Assembly: GCF_019039255.1 (NCBI RefSeq)
Contig: NZ_CP077062.1
Location: forward strand, 2,666,001-2,730,000
DNA from: Nocardioides panacis
Lineage (GTDB): Bacteria; Actinomycetota; Actinomycetes; Propionibacteriales; Nocardioidaceae
DNA length: 64,000 nt
Direction: 5' to 3'
Program-made: the position numbers and the translations under genes
Shown here: positions 9,668-18,643 of the stretch, in pieces
How the letters are laid out: every line of letters starts with the position of its first letter
Position numbering within the stretch: position 1 is the stretch's first letter
The notes under the pieces: generated by a model
What the model saw: the letters and a program-made list of their open reading frames with translations, nothing else
The model's database searches: none
What the model was told of the DNA's origin: nothing

Positions 9668-11377
9668 ATGATCGAAGACCGTTCGACATTGAAGCCCGAG
9701 CAGGGAAGCCCGGTTCCCGGGCTGCTGGAGGCTGCTGTGCCCGACTCCCGGGTGCTGTCCGGCTGGGTGCAGGCGCTGGGCTCGCTGGGTGCCGACAACC
9801 AGCTGGACGGCACCGACGACGCCGACGACGGCACCCACGATGGCGGCGGTGGCATGGGCGCCGGGGGTGTCGTCTCGGATGCGGAGCGGGTCGAGCAGCT
9901 GGTGGTGCTGGAGCGGTTGAAGGCGGCTGCGGCGGCGGCGCAGGCGCGGGTCACGGTCGGGTTCGAGGCCTCCCAGCGGGCCGCCCAGCGGGCCGCCGGG
10001 GTGCCGGAGCGGCGGGTCGGCGCGGGGGTCGCGGCGCAGGTCGGGCTGGCCCGCCGCGACAGCCCGGTCAAGGGCGCCCGGCACCTGGGGCTGGCCCGGT
10101 CCCTGGTCGGCGAGCTGCCGCACACCCTGGCCGCCCTGGCGGCCGGGCAGACCTCGGAGTGGCGGGCCACCCTGATCGCCCGGGAGACCGCCTGCCTGTC
10201 CGGTGCGGACCGGGTCCGGGTGGACGCCGAGCTGGCCGCCCGACCCGGCGGGATCGGGGCGCTGGGAGACCGCGAGGCGGCCGCGGAGGCCCGCCGGATC
10301 GGCTACCGGCTCGACCCGCACGCGCTCACCGACCGGGCCGCCCGCGCGCACCACGAGCGCCGGGTCACCCTGCGCCCGGCGCCGGACACGATGGCCTGCC
10401 TGTCCGGGCTGCTGCCCGCGGTCCAGGGCGTCGCGCTCTACGCCGCGCTGACCCGGCACGCCGACACCCTGCGCTCGGGCGGGGACGCCCGCAGCCGCGG
10501 GCAGATCATGGCCGACACCCTGGTCGAACGGGTCACCGGCCAGACCACCGCCGCCGCGGTCCCGGTCGAGATCGCCCTGGTGATGACCGACACCACCCTG
10601 CTCGGCACCCACCGGACCCCTGCGGACGACCCGCACGATCCGGTGGAGGCGGTGGAGGCGGTGGACGTGCCGGTGCAGCTCGCGGGCTACGGACCGCTGC
10701 CCGCCCCCTGGGTCCGGGACTGGCTGCGCACCACCGGCACCGGCACCGGCACCGGCACCGGCACCGTTACCGGCACCGAGGCCCAGGTCTGGGTACGCCG
10801 CCTCTACACCAGCCCGGAGACCGGGCAGCTGGTCGCGATGGACTCCCGGCGCCGCCGGTTCACCGGACTCCTGCGCCGGTTCCTGGTGCTGCGCGACCAG
10901 CACTGCCGCACCCCCTGGTGCAACGCCCCGATCCGACACCTGGACCACCCCCACCCGGCCCGCACCGGCGGACCCACCACCGCCGGCAACGCCCAGGGGC
11001 TCTGCGCGGCCTGCAACTACGCCAAGGAAGCCCCCGGCTGGACCACCCACACCACCAACCCCCACACCAACCCCCACACCAGCCCCCACGCCAGCACCAG
11101 GACCGGGACCGGTCCGGCAGTGGAGACCACCACCCCCACCGGACACCAGCACCACACCCGACCACCCCTGCCCCCCCGGACCCACCCGACCACCCCGCAC
11201 CACCCGACACCGACAACCCAGCCACGCCGAGCTCTCCTTCCGCCACGACCTCCACGTCGTCCTCGCCCGCTGACGGCCCGCCCGGCCACCCCACGACGGA
11301 ATACCTGGGCCCGGAGGCGCCTTGGGACCAGGTCGGACCTGACCCGACGCACCGACCCAGACGAGGAGCACACGTGA
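9668..11377 (+). CDS. DUF222 / HNH endonuclease (13E12-repeat family), C-terminus probably frame-shifted
   Basis: 569 codons. The N-terminal and central DUF222 helical domain covers about residues 70-360. An HNH nuclease domain follows: CRTPWCNAPIRHLDHPHP ... NAQGLCAACNYAKE (about 415-458). This REP13E12-like family is multicopy in actinobacteria and of unresolved role. Inside the gene, eight GGCACC-like hexamers at about 10735-10780 encode a Thr-Gly run. After the HNH domain this frame becomes a His/Pro/Arg/Thr-rich run to 11377. If one C is removed from the C7 run at 11171-11177, the frame instead ends at 11273 with a hydrophobic SHAELSFRHDLHVVLAR-type tail, more like relatives. ATG at 9668 is the only good start. 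Confidence 0.8.
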   Translation: MIEDRSTLKPEQGSPVPGLLEAAVPDSRVLSGWVQALGSLGADNQLDGTDDADDGTHDGGGGMGAGGVVSDAERVEQLVVLERLKAAAAAAQARVTVGFEASQRAAQRAAGVPERRVGAGVAAQVGLARRDSPVKGARHLGLARSLVGELPHTLAALAAGQTSEWRATLIARETACLSGADRVRVDAELAARPGGIGALGDREAAAEARRIGYRLDPHALTDRAARAHHERRVTLRPAPDTMACLSGLLPAVQGVALYAALTRHADTLRSGGDARSRGQIMADTLVERVTGQTTAAAVPVEIALVMTDTTLLGTHRTPADDPHDPVEAVEAVDVPVQLAGYGPLPAPWVRDWLRTTGTGTGTGTGTVTGTEAQVWVRRLYTSPETGQLVAMDSRRRRFTGLLRRFLVLRDQHCRTPWCNAPIRHLDHPHPARTGGPTTAGNAQGLCAACNYAKEAPGWTTHTTNPHTNPHTSPHASTRTGTGPAVETTTPTGHQHHTRPPLPPRTHPTTPHHPTPTTQPRRALLPPRPPRRPRPLTARPATPRRNTWARRRLGTRSDLTRRTDPDEEHT

Positions 11378-12213
11378 GCAGCAAGATCTGGTTCATCACC
11401 GGCACGTCCCGCGGCTTCGGCCGTGAGTGGACCGCCGCCGCTCTGGAGCGTGGCGACAAGGTCGCCGCGACCGCCCGCAACACCGACAGCCTCGACGACC
11501 TCGTGCAGAAGTACGGCGACGCCCTGCTGCCGATCACGCTCGACGTGACCGACCGCGACGCCGACTTCGCCGCCGTCAAGCAGGCCCACGACCACTTCGG
11601 CCGTCTCGACGTGGTGGTCAACAACGCCGGCTACGGGCACTTCGGCCTGGTCGAGGAGCTCAGCGAGTCCGACGCCCGCAACCAGCTGGAGACCAACCTG
11701 TTCGGCGCCCTGTGGGTGACGCAGGCGGCCCTGCCGTACCTCCGCGAGCAGGGCAGCGGCCACATCATCCAGGTGTCCTCGATCGGCGGCATCTCGGCGT
11801 TCCCGCTCGTCGGCATCTACCACGCCTCCAAGTGGGCGCTCGAGGGCCTGAGCCAGTCGCTGGCCCAGGAGGTCGCCGACTTCGGCATCAAGGTGACGCT
11901 GGTCGAGCCCGGTGGCTTCTCCACGGACTGGAGCGGGGACTCCGCCAAGCGCTCCGAGCAGCTCGCGGCCTACGACGACGTGCGCGCCCGGATCATGGAG
12001 CAGCGCGCCTCCCGCAACGCCGAGCCCGGCGACCCGGCCGCGAGCGCCGAGGCGATCCTGCAGATCGTGGACGCCGAGGAGCCGCCGCTGCGGGTCTTCT
12101 TCGGGGCCGGCCCGCTCGGCATCGCGACGGCGGACTACGAGTCCCGCCTGAAGACCTGGAACGACTGGCAGCACGTGGCGCTCGTCGCCCAGGGCTCCCC
12201 GCGGCAGGGCTGA
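11374..12213 (+). CDS. Short-chain dehydrogenase/reductase
   Basis: 279-aa classical SDR oxidoreductase. The NAD(P)-binding TGTSRGFGRE (about 8-17), NNAGYG (about 87-92), the catalytic Ser in IQVSSIGG (near 137) and the Y-x-x-x-K pair in YHASKWAL (about 149-156) are all present. The GTG start at 11374 is preceded by a GACGAGGAGC ribosome site and overlaps the apparent DUF222 stop by 4 bp, although that overlap may be an artefact of the frame-shifted tail upstream. The substrate is unknown. Confidence 0.9.
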   Translation: MSSKIWFITGTSRGFGREWTAAALERGDKVAATARNTDSLDDLVQKYGDALLPITLDVTDRDADFAAVKQAHDHFGRLDVVVNNAGYGHFGLVEELSESDARNQLETNLFGALWVTQAALPYLREQGSGHIIQVSSIGGISAFPLVGIYHASKWALEGLSQSLAQEVADFGIKVTLVEPGGFSTDWSGDSAKRSEQLAAYDDVRARIMEQRASRNAEPGDPAASAEAILQIVDAEEPPLRVFFGAGPLGIATADYESRLKTWNDWQHVALVAQGSPRQG

Positions 12214-12215
12214 CC

Positions 12216-12767
12216 TCAGCGCGCTGGGGCCGTCGCGTCGAGCCGGTAGACGACGTGCGGCCTCAGTGGGTGCCCGCGCGGGACCCGGGGATGCTCGAAG
12301 AACCCGTGCTCGCGCATCCCGAGGCGTTGCATCACCGCCTGCGACGGCGTGTTCGTGACGGCGGTCATCGACCACACCCGCGGCAGACGCAGCGGGCCGA
12401 GGCCGGCGTCGACGGCTGCGCGACCGGCCTCGGTGGCGTAGCCCTGGTGCCAGGCGTGCCGCGCCAGCCGCCAGCCGACCTCCTGGTCCCCCTCCCCCGG
12501 CACCCCCTCGGGCATCGGGTTCAGCCCGGTGAACCCCAGGAAGGCGCCGTCGTCGAGCCGCTCGAGCGCCCAGAGGCCGAACCCGTTCTGCTCGAACAGG
12601 TCCTCGAAGCGGTCCACGGCCGTGTCGCTCGCGACCCGGTCCAGCGGCGAGGGGAAGTAGCGCATCACCTCCGGGTCGGCGTTCAGTGCCGCGAACGGCG
12701 CGCGGTCCCAGTGCCGCCAGCGGCGCATCAGCAGCCGGTCGGTGCGGATCTCGTAGACGTTGGGCAC
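12216..12767 (-). CDS. GNAT acetyltransferase, RimJ/RimL type
   Basis: 183-aa single-domain acetyltransferase. The N-terminus TDRLLMRRW is typical of RimJ/RimL proteins, and the acetyl-CoA pyrophosphate-binding turn falls at HAWHQGYATEAGRAA. A strand then VTNTPSQAVMQRLGM complete the GNAT fold. Related enzymes acetylate protein N-termini or small amines; the target here is unknown. It is convergent with the SDR gene (2-bp gap) and divergent from the EamA transporter. Confidence 0.88.
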   Translation of the reverse strand: MPNVYEIRTDRLLMRRWRHWDRAPFAALNADPEVMRYFPSPLDRVASDTAVDRFEDLFEQNGFGLWALERLDDGAFLGFTGLNPMPEGVPGEGDQEVGWRLARHAWHQGYATEAGRAAVDAGLGPLRLPRVWSMTAVTNTPSQAVMQRLGMREHGFFEHPRVPRGHPLRPHVVYRLDATAPAR

Positions 12768-12817
12768 GGGCCGACCCTAGGCCAGTCCCGGTGGCCCTGG
12801 CTGGAAGGATGACGGCC

Positions 12818-13699
12818 ATGACGGCTCGACGCCCCACCCGGCAGGCCCTGGCCGTCGTGCTGCTCGTCCTCGCCTGGGGCTCGACGTTCGCCGCGGTGAA
12901 GGTCGGCCTCGACAGCGCACCACCGATCCTGTTCGGCGGTCTGCGGTCGATCCTCGGCGGCGCGGTGATGGTGGTCCTCGCCCTGGCGCGCTCCGGGCGG
13001 CCCGCGCTGCGCACCACCTGGCCGGCGTACGCCGTGCTCACCCTGCTCAACGTGGTGCTGTTCTTCAGCCTGCAGACGCTGGCGATCCTCGAGCTGCCCT
13101 CGGGCCTGGCGGCGGTGCTGATCTACCTCCAGCCGGTGCTGGTCGGCGTGCTGGCCGCGCCGCTGCTCGGGGAGTCCCTCACCGGCCTGAAGATCGCCGG
13201 CCTGCTGCTCGGCTTCGCCGGCATCGTGGTGGTCAGCGCGGGCGCCTTCCAGGGGCACACGTCCCTGGTCGGCGTGGGGTACGCCGTGGTCGGCGCGCTG
13301 ATCTGGGCACTCGGCACGATCGCGTTCAAGCGGTACGCCGACCGGGTGGACGTCTGGTGGTCGGTGGCGATCCCGTTCCTGGTGGGCGGGGTCGTGCTCA
13401 GCCTCGGCGGCGCGGCCGTCGAGGGCACACACATCACCTGGTCCGGCGAGTTCGTGGTCGCCTTCCTGTACGCCTCCCTCGTCGGCACCGCGCTGTCCTG
13501 GTCCCTGTGGTTCGGCCTCGTCGGCTCGGGCGAGGCGGGCCGTGCGGCGTCGTACATCTTCTTCGTGCCGCTGGTCTCGCTGTCCATCGGCGCGGTGTTC
13601 CTGCACGAGACCCTCGGGCTGTCGCTGCTGGCGGGTGCCGCGCTGGTGGTGCTTGGGGTCTACCTCGTCAACCGTCGCCCGGCCGGTGGCGTTGAATAG
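12818..13699 (+). CDS. EamA-family (DMT) transporter
   Basis: 293-aa inner-membrane protein with about ten hydrophobic segments in two five-helix EamA repeats; LAWGSTFAAVKVGLD in TM1 and GLRSILGG are typical. These transporters usually export amino acids, metabolites or drugs. The ATG at 12818 is preferred to the ATG at 12809 because GGAAGG ends about nine bases upstream of it. The stop codon is followed four bases later by the next gene, suggesting an operon with the acetyltransferase. Confidence 0.88.
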   Translation: MTARRPTRQALAVVLLVLAWGSTFAAVKVGLDSAPPILFGGLRSILGGAVMVVLALARSGRPALRTTWPAYAVLTLLNVVLFFSLQTLAILELPSGLAAVLIYLQPVLVGVLAAPLLGESLTGLKIAGLLLGFAGIVVVSAGAFQGHTSLVGVGYAVVGALIWALGTIAFKRYADRVDVWWSVAIPFLVGGVVLSLGGAAVEGTHITWSGEFVVAFLYASLVGTALSWSLWFGLVGSGEAGRAASYIFFVPLVSLSIGAVFLHETLGLSLLAGAALVVLGVYLVNRRPAGGVE

Positions 13700-13703
13700 C
13701 CCG

Positions 13704-14699
13704 ATGCACATCGAGCGCGTCGACCCGCTGGACCTCGACCTGGACACCGCCGACGCCCTCGCCGAGGTGTTCACCGCGAGCGAGCGGGCGGACGGCCCGG
13801 ACCTCCCCGTGAGGACCGGGCCGGACCTGCTCACCGCGCTGCAGCTGGGCTCCGACTCGCGCCCGGTCACCGCGCTGTGGGTCGCCCGCGACGGCGACCG
13901 GGTGGTCGCCCAGGCCACCGCCGACCTCCCGTGGCGCGACAACACCGACAGGGCCGACGTGCACGTCCGGGTGCACCCCGACGTGCGCGGGCGCGGCGTC
14001 GGCGGCGACCTGTGGCGGACCGCCCTGTCGTTCGTCGACGGCGCCGGCCGCTCCCGGCTCCACTCGGGCGCCTGGGTCGGCAGTCCTGGCGTCGCGGTCC
14101 TCGAGCGCTGGGGCCTGACCCGCACCAGCCGCGGCGTGATCCGCCGCCTCGACGTGCACGCCACCCCCCGCTCCACCTGGGACCGCCTGTACGTCGAGGC
14201 GCTCGGCCACGCCGGCGACTACGAGCTGCTGCGTCAGGTCGGCCGCACCCCGGCGGACCGGGTCGAGGCGATGGTCGAGCTGCACGCGTCGATGAACGAC
14301 GCACCGCGCAGCGACGCGGACGACGAGCCCGACCGGTGGGACGCCCAGCGGCTGGGCGACTACGAGGGCGCGATGGCCGGGCGCCGGCAGACGCTCTACC
14401 GGGTGATGGCCCGGCACCGCGGCACCGGGGAGTGGGCCGGCCAGTCGATGCTCGCGTTCAACGAGTTCTCCCCGTCCTCGGCGTTCCAGGAGGACACCAC
14501 CGTCGTCCGAGCCCACCGGGGCCACCGGCTCGGCCTGCTGATGAAGGCGACGATGCTCGCCTGGATCACCGAGGAGCGCCCCGAGCTGGCGACCGTCGAC
14601 ACCTGGAACGACGCCACCAACCACCACATGATCGCGATCAACGAGCGGCTGGGGTCGACCGTGGTGGCCACCCGTCAGGGGTTCCGGGCGGACCGCTGA
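13704..14699 (+). CDS. GNAT-family protein with two acetyltransferase-like domains
   Basis: 331 aa. The N-terminal GNAT domain (about 1-150) has the acetyl-CoA loop VHPDVRGRGVGGDL (about 92-105). The C-terminal domain (about 200-331) has VVRAHRGHRLGLLMK (about 275-289) and a TWNDATNHHMIAINERLG motif near the end. Double-GNAT proteins of this type are common in actinomycetes, where the substrate is usually unassigned. It probably shares an operon with the EamA transporter. Confidence 0.85.
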   Translation: MHIERVDPLDLDLDTADALAEVFTASERADGPDLPVRTGPDLLTALQLGSDSRPVTALWVARDGDRVVAQATADLPWRDNTDRADVHVRVHPDVRGRGVGGDLWRTALSFVDGAGRSRLHSGAWVGSPGVAVLERWGLTRTSRGVIRRLDVHATPRSTWDRLYVEALGHAGDYELLRQVGRTPADRVEAMVELHASMNDAPRSDADDEPDRWDAQRLGDYEGAMAGRRQTLYRVMARHRGTGEWAGQSMLAFNEFSPSSAFQEDTTVVRAHRGHRLGLLMKATMLAWITEERPELATVDTWNDATNHHMIAINERLGSTVVATRQGFRADR

Positions 14700-14752
14700 C
14701 GGCCGGTACCATCGCTGCACTGCAAAGTCATCGATTCGTGAGGTCGTCGTTC

Positions 14753-15539
14753 GTGCTCCGCACCGTCTGCACCGCCCTGCTCCTGCTTGCCCTGAGCGGG
14801 TGCACCCAGGGGGCGTCCGACGGCGGCGGCAGCAGCAAGGCCGACCGGGCGGCGCCGGCGCTGGGCGCCTGCCGGTCCCTCACCCCCGAGGACATCGCCC
14901 AGGCCAGCAACACCTCCCCCCGTCGTCGACTGCGCCGCCAAGCACACCGCCGAGACGTTCACCGTCGGCACCTTCCCCGCCGACCTGGCGAAGCACGACC
15001 CGGACGACCCGGCGCTCGGCGCCTACGTCTTCGAGCGCTGCCAGCGCCGCTTCGGCTCGTTCCTGGGCGGTGACGTCAGCCTCGTGCTGCGCTCGACGAT
15101 GACCTGGGCGTGGTTCCGCCCCAGCAAGGCCGCCTGGGCCGACGGCGCGCACTGGTTCCGCTGCGACGTGGTCGGCGGCGGCGAGCAGTCCAAGTCCTTC
15201 GTGTCGCTGCCCAAGACCGCCAAGGGGCTGCTCCTCGGCCGGCCCGACGACCGCTGGCAGGTGTGCGTCGACGGCCCCAGCGTCAGTGGCTCGGTGAAGA
15301 TCGCGTGCAGCTCCCCGCACACCTGGCGCGCGGTCACCACGATCGCGGTCGGCAAGCCCGCCGACGCCTATCCCGGGGACCGGGTCGCCGAGACCCGCAC
15401 CCGCGACTTCTGCTCCAAGTCGGTCGGGGCCTGGCTGAACTACCCGGTCGACTACGACTACGGCTACACGTGGTTCCACGAGGCCGAGTGGAAGGCCGGC
15501 AACCGCCGCTCGATCTGCTGGGCCAAGACGAAGGAGTGA
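14753..15539 (+). pseudogene. Septum-formation-type lipoprotein, frame-shifted (first of a tandem pair)
   Basis: The GTG start at 14753 follows a GAGGT ribosome site and gives a short lipoprotein signal ending LLALSGC (lipobox). The frame breaks at a C6 run (14916-14921). Removing one C restores a product reading ...SNTSPVVDCAAKHTAETFTVGTF..., which continues into the intact remainder ending GNRRSICWAKTKE. The restored 261-aa protein has paired Cys and the C-x-x-x-H-T-A segment of septum-formation (PF13845-like) extracellular domains. It closely parallels the gene immediately downstream. A single-base sequencing error is as likely as real decay. Confidence 0.75.
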
Positions 15540-15544
15540 GCGCC

Positions 15545-16405
15545 GTGCTCCGCCGGATCACCGCCGCCCTCGCCTGCGCCGCGCTGCTGGCCGGGTGCAG
15601 CGGCTCGCCCTCGCCCTCCCCCGCTGCGGACACGTCCCCCGCCGGCTCGACCTCCGCGGCGAGCACGCCGAGCGAGGCGGCCACCCCGGCCACCCCGGCT
15701 GCCGTACCCCGGGCCCCGCGGGCGAAGGCGTGCTACCGCCTCACCGCCAGCCAGCTCACCAAGCCCACGAACGCCTCGACGCCGGTGCCCTGCTCCGCGC
15801 GGCACACCGCCCAGACGATCTACGTCGGCACCCTGGACACGGTCGTCGACGGCCACTCGGTCGCCGTCGACTCGGCGACGGTGCAGAAGCAGCTGAGCAC
15901 CACCTGCCCCCGCCGGCTGGCGGCGTACGTCGGGGGGTCGGCGACCGCGCGCAACCTGAGCCGCTTCAACGTGGTCTGGTACAGCCCCACGCTCGAGCAG
16001 TCCGACCAGGGCGCGGACTGGTTCCGCTGCGACGTCATCGCGTTCGCCGGGCAGGACCAGCTGGCCTCGTTGCCCGGGCCGGCCCGGCTTCAAGGCGTGC
16101 TCGGCTCGGCGGCCGCCCTCGACGAGTTCGGGCTGTGCGGGACGTCGGCGCCCGGCGCGCGGGGCTTCCAGCGGGTGATCTGCGGACGCAGCCACTCCTG
16201 GCGGGCCATCGACACGATCGGTCTGCCGGGCGGCGCGAAGTACCCCGGCACGGCGACCGTGCGCAAGGCCGGGGACAGCGACTGCAAGGACCTGGCCCAG
16301 GCACGGTCGGACAACTCGCTGAAGTACCGCTACGGCTGGGAGTGGCCGACCCGCGAGCAGTGGGACCGCGGTCAGCGGTTCGGCTACTGCTGGGTCCCCG
16401 ACTGA
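15545..16405 (+). CDS. Septum-formation-type lipoprotein (second of a tandem pair)
   Basis: 286 aa starting at GTG 15545. The upstream gene's last codons (AAGGAG) supply the ribosome site, so the pair is translationally coupled. It has a lipoprotein signal with lipobox ALLAGC (Cys near 18), then a Ser/Pro/Thr/Ala linker (about 20-57). The extracytoplasmic domain carries CSARHTAQTIYVG, FNVVWYSPTLEQ, WFRCDVI, CGRSHSWRAI and a terminal W-x-R-EQWDRGQRFGYCW. It is like the upstream copy throughout, indicating tandem duplication. The domain family has no established biochemical role. Confidence 0.82.
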   Translation: MLRRITAALACAALLAGCSGSPSPSPAADTSPAGSTSAASTPSEAATPATPAAVPRAPRAKACYRLTASQLTKPTNASTPVPCSARHTAQTIYVGTLDTVVDGHSVAVDSATVQKQLSTTCPRRLAAYVGGSATARNLSRFNVVWYSPTLEQSDQGADWFRCDVIAFAGQDQLASLPGPARLQGVLGSAAALDEFGLCGTSAPGARGFQRVICGRSHSWRAIDTIGLPGGAKYPGTATVRKAGDSDCKDLAQARSDNSLKYRYGWEWPTREQWDRGQRFGYCWVPD

Positions 16406-16412
16406 CGTCCGT

Positions 16413-17330
16413 TCAGAAGCCGAGCTTGCGCAGCTGCTTCGGGTCGCGCTGCCAGTCCTTGGCGATCTTGACGTGCAGGTCGAGGTAGACGGGCGTGCCG
16501 AGCAGCGCCTCGATCTGCCTGCGCGCCTCGGTGCCGACCGCCTTGAGGCGGGAGCCCTGGTGGCCGATGATGATGCCCTTCTGCGAGGACCGCTCCACGT
16601 AGAGGTTCGCGTGGATGTCCAGCAGCGGCCGGTCCTCCGAGCGTCCCTCGCGCAGCCCCATCTCCTCGACGAGCACCGCGATGGAGTGCGGCAGCTCGTC
16701 GCGCACGCCCTCGAGTGCCGCTTCGCGGATCAGCTCGGCGACGATCGCCTCCTCCGGGGAGTCGCTCAGCTCGCCGTCCGGGTAGAGCGCCGGGCCCTCG
16801 GGCAGCTGCGCGACCAGCAGCTCCTCGAGCAGCGCGACCTGGTCGCCGGAGTGCGCCGAGACCGGCACGATCTCCTGCCACACCGTGTTGGTCTCCTCGC
16901 CAAGCGCCGCGACGGAGAGCAGGTGCTGGCCGAGCACCTCGGGGGTCACGAGGTCGGTCTTGGTGACGATCGCGAACTTCGTGGTACGACGGACCTTGCC
17001 GAGCTCGTTGACGATGAACCGGTCACCGGGCCCGACCTTCTCGTTGGCCGGGAAGCACACCGCGACCACGTCGACCTCGGACCAGGTCGACCTGACCAGG
17101 TCGTTGAGCCGCTCGCCGAGCAGCGTGCGCGGCCGGTGCAGGCCGGGGGTGTCGACGAGGATGAGCTGCGCGTCGGGACGGTGCACGATGCCGCGCACGA
17201 CGGTCCGGGTGGTCTGTGGCCGCGACGACGTGATCACGACCTTGCTGCCGACCAGGGCGTTGGTCAGGGTCGACTTGCCGGCGTTGGGCCGACCGACGAA
17301 GGACGCGAAACCGCTGCGGAACTCGGGCAC
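16413..17330 (-). CDS. era: GTPase Era
   Basis: 305-aa Era, the essential GTPase that binds 16S rRNA and assists 30S assembly. G1 GRPNAGKSTL (about 13-22), the G2 region QTTRTVV, G3 DTPGL (about 59-63), G4 TKTD (about 122-125) and G5 SAHSG are all visible. A C-terminal KH domain contains GIIIGHQGSRLKAVG (about 250-264). The length is normal. In M. tuberculosis era directly follows the Rv2365c homologue. Here that neighbour is about 5 kb away, separated by the sigma and tms blocks. Confidence 0.96.
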   Translation of the reverse strand: MPEFRSGFASFVGRPNAGKSTLTNALVGSKVVITSSRPQTTRTVVRGIVHRPDAQLILVDTPGLHRPRTLLGERLNDLVRSTWSEVDVVAVCFPANEKVGPGDRFIVNELGKVRRTTKFAIVTKTDLVTPEVLGQHLLSVAALGEETNTVWQEIVPVSAHSGDQVALLEELLVAQLPEGPALYPDGELSDSPEEAIVAELIREAALEGVRDELPHSIAVLVEEMGLREGRSEDRPLLDIHANLYVERSSQKGIIIGHQGSRLKAVGTEARRQIEALLGTPVYLDLHVKIAKDWQRDPKQLRKLGF

Positions 17331-17377
17331 CCGTGGATTGTGTCACCACCGGGCCCGGGCGGGGACCGCGCGCCCGG

Positions 17378-18643
17378 CTAGGGGGTGGGCGTGGCCGGGA
17401 CCGTGGAGCCGACGGTGGTCGGGGCCGCCGAGCCGGCGGTGCCCGGGTCGGTCACGACGTCGGCCGCGGGGCTGCCGCCCGAGCCGACCGCGGGGGTGCC
17501 GGGCGAGGTGTCCGGCGACGCGCTGACCTGGCCGGCCGGCTGGCTCCCGCCCTGGTCGGTCGGGCCGCCCGGAGCGGTGGTCGTCGTTCGGCCGGTCCCG
17601 GGCGTGGTGTCCGGCCCGAACGTCGGGTTCGTCTTCCCGCCCGCCGGGTCCGACCCGGTCGCCGGGGACGTGCCGGACTCCGGGGTCGTCGACGGCTGCG
17701 ACCCCGAGGACGTGATCGGGCTCGGCGGCTCGGACGCCGGAGCGGACGGCGAGCCGGACGCCGGGTCGGTGGACGCGGCCGGCGTCGGGGCCGGCGTCGG
17801 GGCGGGGTCGGCGGAGGGCGGTCCGGTCGTCGCCCCGCTCGGCGTCACCTGCGAGTCGACCGGCGACCCCGTGGGCGAGCCCGTGGGCGAGCCGGTGGGC
17901 GAGCCGGTGGGACCGGCGACCGGCTCCGAGGCCTGCGCGGGCGGCGCGGCCGGCGTCATCGTCAGCGCCGACGCCCCGGTGTCCGGCTCGACCGTCGACG
18001 GCCCGAAGGGGCCGGTGTCGGGCAGCACCGGGGCGGGGGGTGGCGCGGCGGACGGACGGGCCACCGGGGTCGTGGGCAACGGCTGCCGGAGCAGCCGTCC
18101 GTCGGCCCGGTCGGTGGGGCTGCCGGTGGACGGGCTGACCGGGACGGCACCGGACTGCGCGACCGCCGACGGGTCGTTGCCGGGGGTCGCGGCACCGGAC
18201 GAACGGGCACCCGCACCCCGGGGGGTGGCGTGCTGCGGGGCCGGCGGGTCGCCGAGCGGGCGCGGGAACGTGAACGGCAGGTAGTCCTCGGAGAGGTGGG
18301 CGACCACGCGCTGCATCGACGGCGGCAGCTCGTTGGCGTAGGCGGCCGTCCCGGTCAGCGTGACGCCGGCCACCGCAGCGGCGGCGAGCCCGCCGAGCAC
18401 GGGGGCGAGACGCCGGTGGCTCCGGGCGGGGACCCACCGACCCGACGCGGTACGACGGGCCGGGCGGTGCGCCTTGGCCGGGCGACCGGCCAGCAGCAGC
18501 GCCAGCTCGGGACTGGGGGTCGGCGCCTCGACGTCGCCGAGGGCGGCGATCTCCTCCAGGACGGCGACCAGGTCGTCGAGGGGTCCGTCGAACAGCTCGG
18601 CGGCGTCGTCGACGAGGTCGTCCACGACCCAGGACGTGCTCAT
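17378..18643 (-). CDS. Probable membrane anti-sigma factor with long low-complexity extracellular region
   Basis: 421 aa. An acidic N-terminus (about 1-45) could bind the sigma factor. A basic stretch precedes one transmembrane helix (about 82-100), and the rest is Pro/Ser/Thr/Gly-rich. It includes four GSPT repeats in a row from a 12-bp tandem repeat at about 17875-17915. The ATG overlaps the upstream ECF sigma gene's stop by 4 bp (ATGA), the usual sigma/anti-sigma coupling. No zinc anti-sigma (H-x3-C-x2-C) motif is present. The role is inferred from position and topology. Confidence 0.65.
   Translation of the reverse strand: MSTSWVVDDLVDDAAELFDGPLDDLVAVLEEIAALGDVEAPTPSPELALLLAGRPAKAHRPARRTASGRWVPARSHRRLAPVLGGLAAAAVAGVTLTGTAAYANELPPSMQRVVAHLSEDYLPFTFPRPLGDPPAPQHATPRGAGARSSGAATPGNDPSAVAQSGAVPVSPSTGSPTDRADGRLLRQPLPTTPVARPSAAPPPAPVLPDTGPFGPSTVEPDTGASALTMTPAAPPAQASEPVAGPTGSPTGSPTGSPTGSPVDSQVTPSGATTGPPSADPAPTPAPTPAASTDPASGSPSAPASEPPSPITSSGSQPSTTPESGTSPATGSDPAGGKTNPTFGPDTTPGTGRTTTTAPGGPTDQGGSQPAGQVSASPDTSPGTPAVGSGGSPAADVVTDPGTAGSAAPTTVGSTVPATPTP

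Noticed and set aside
17385-18284. 299-codon plus-strand Gly/Val/Pro frame opposite the anti-sigma-like gene
   Set aside because: It is the shadow of low-complexity coding sequence; the minus-strand gene has a coupled sigma partner and a transmembrane helix.
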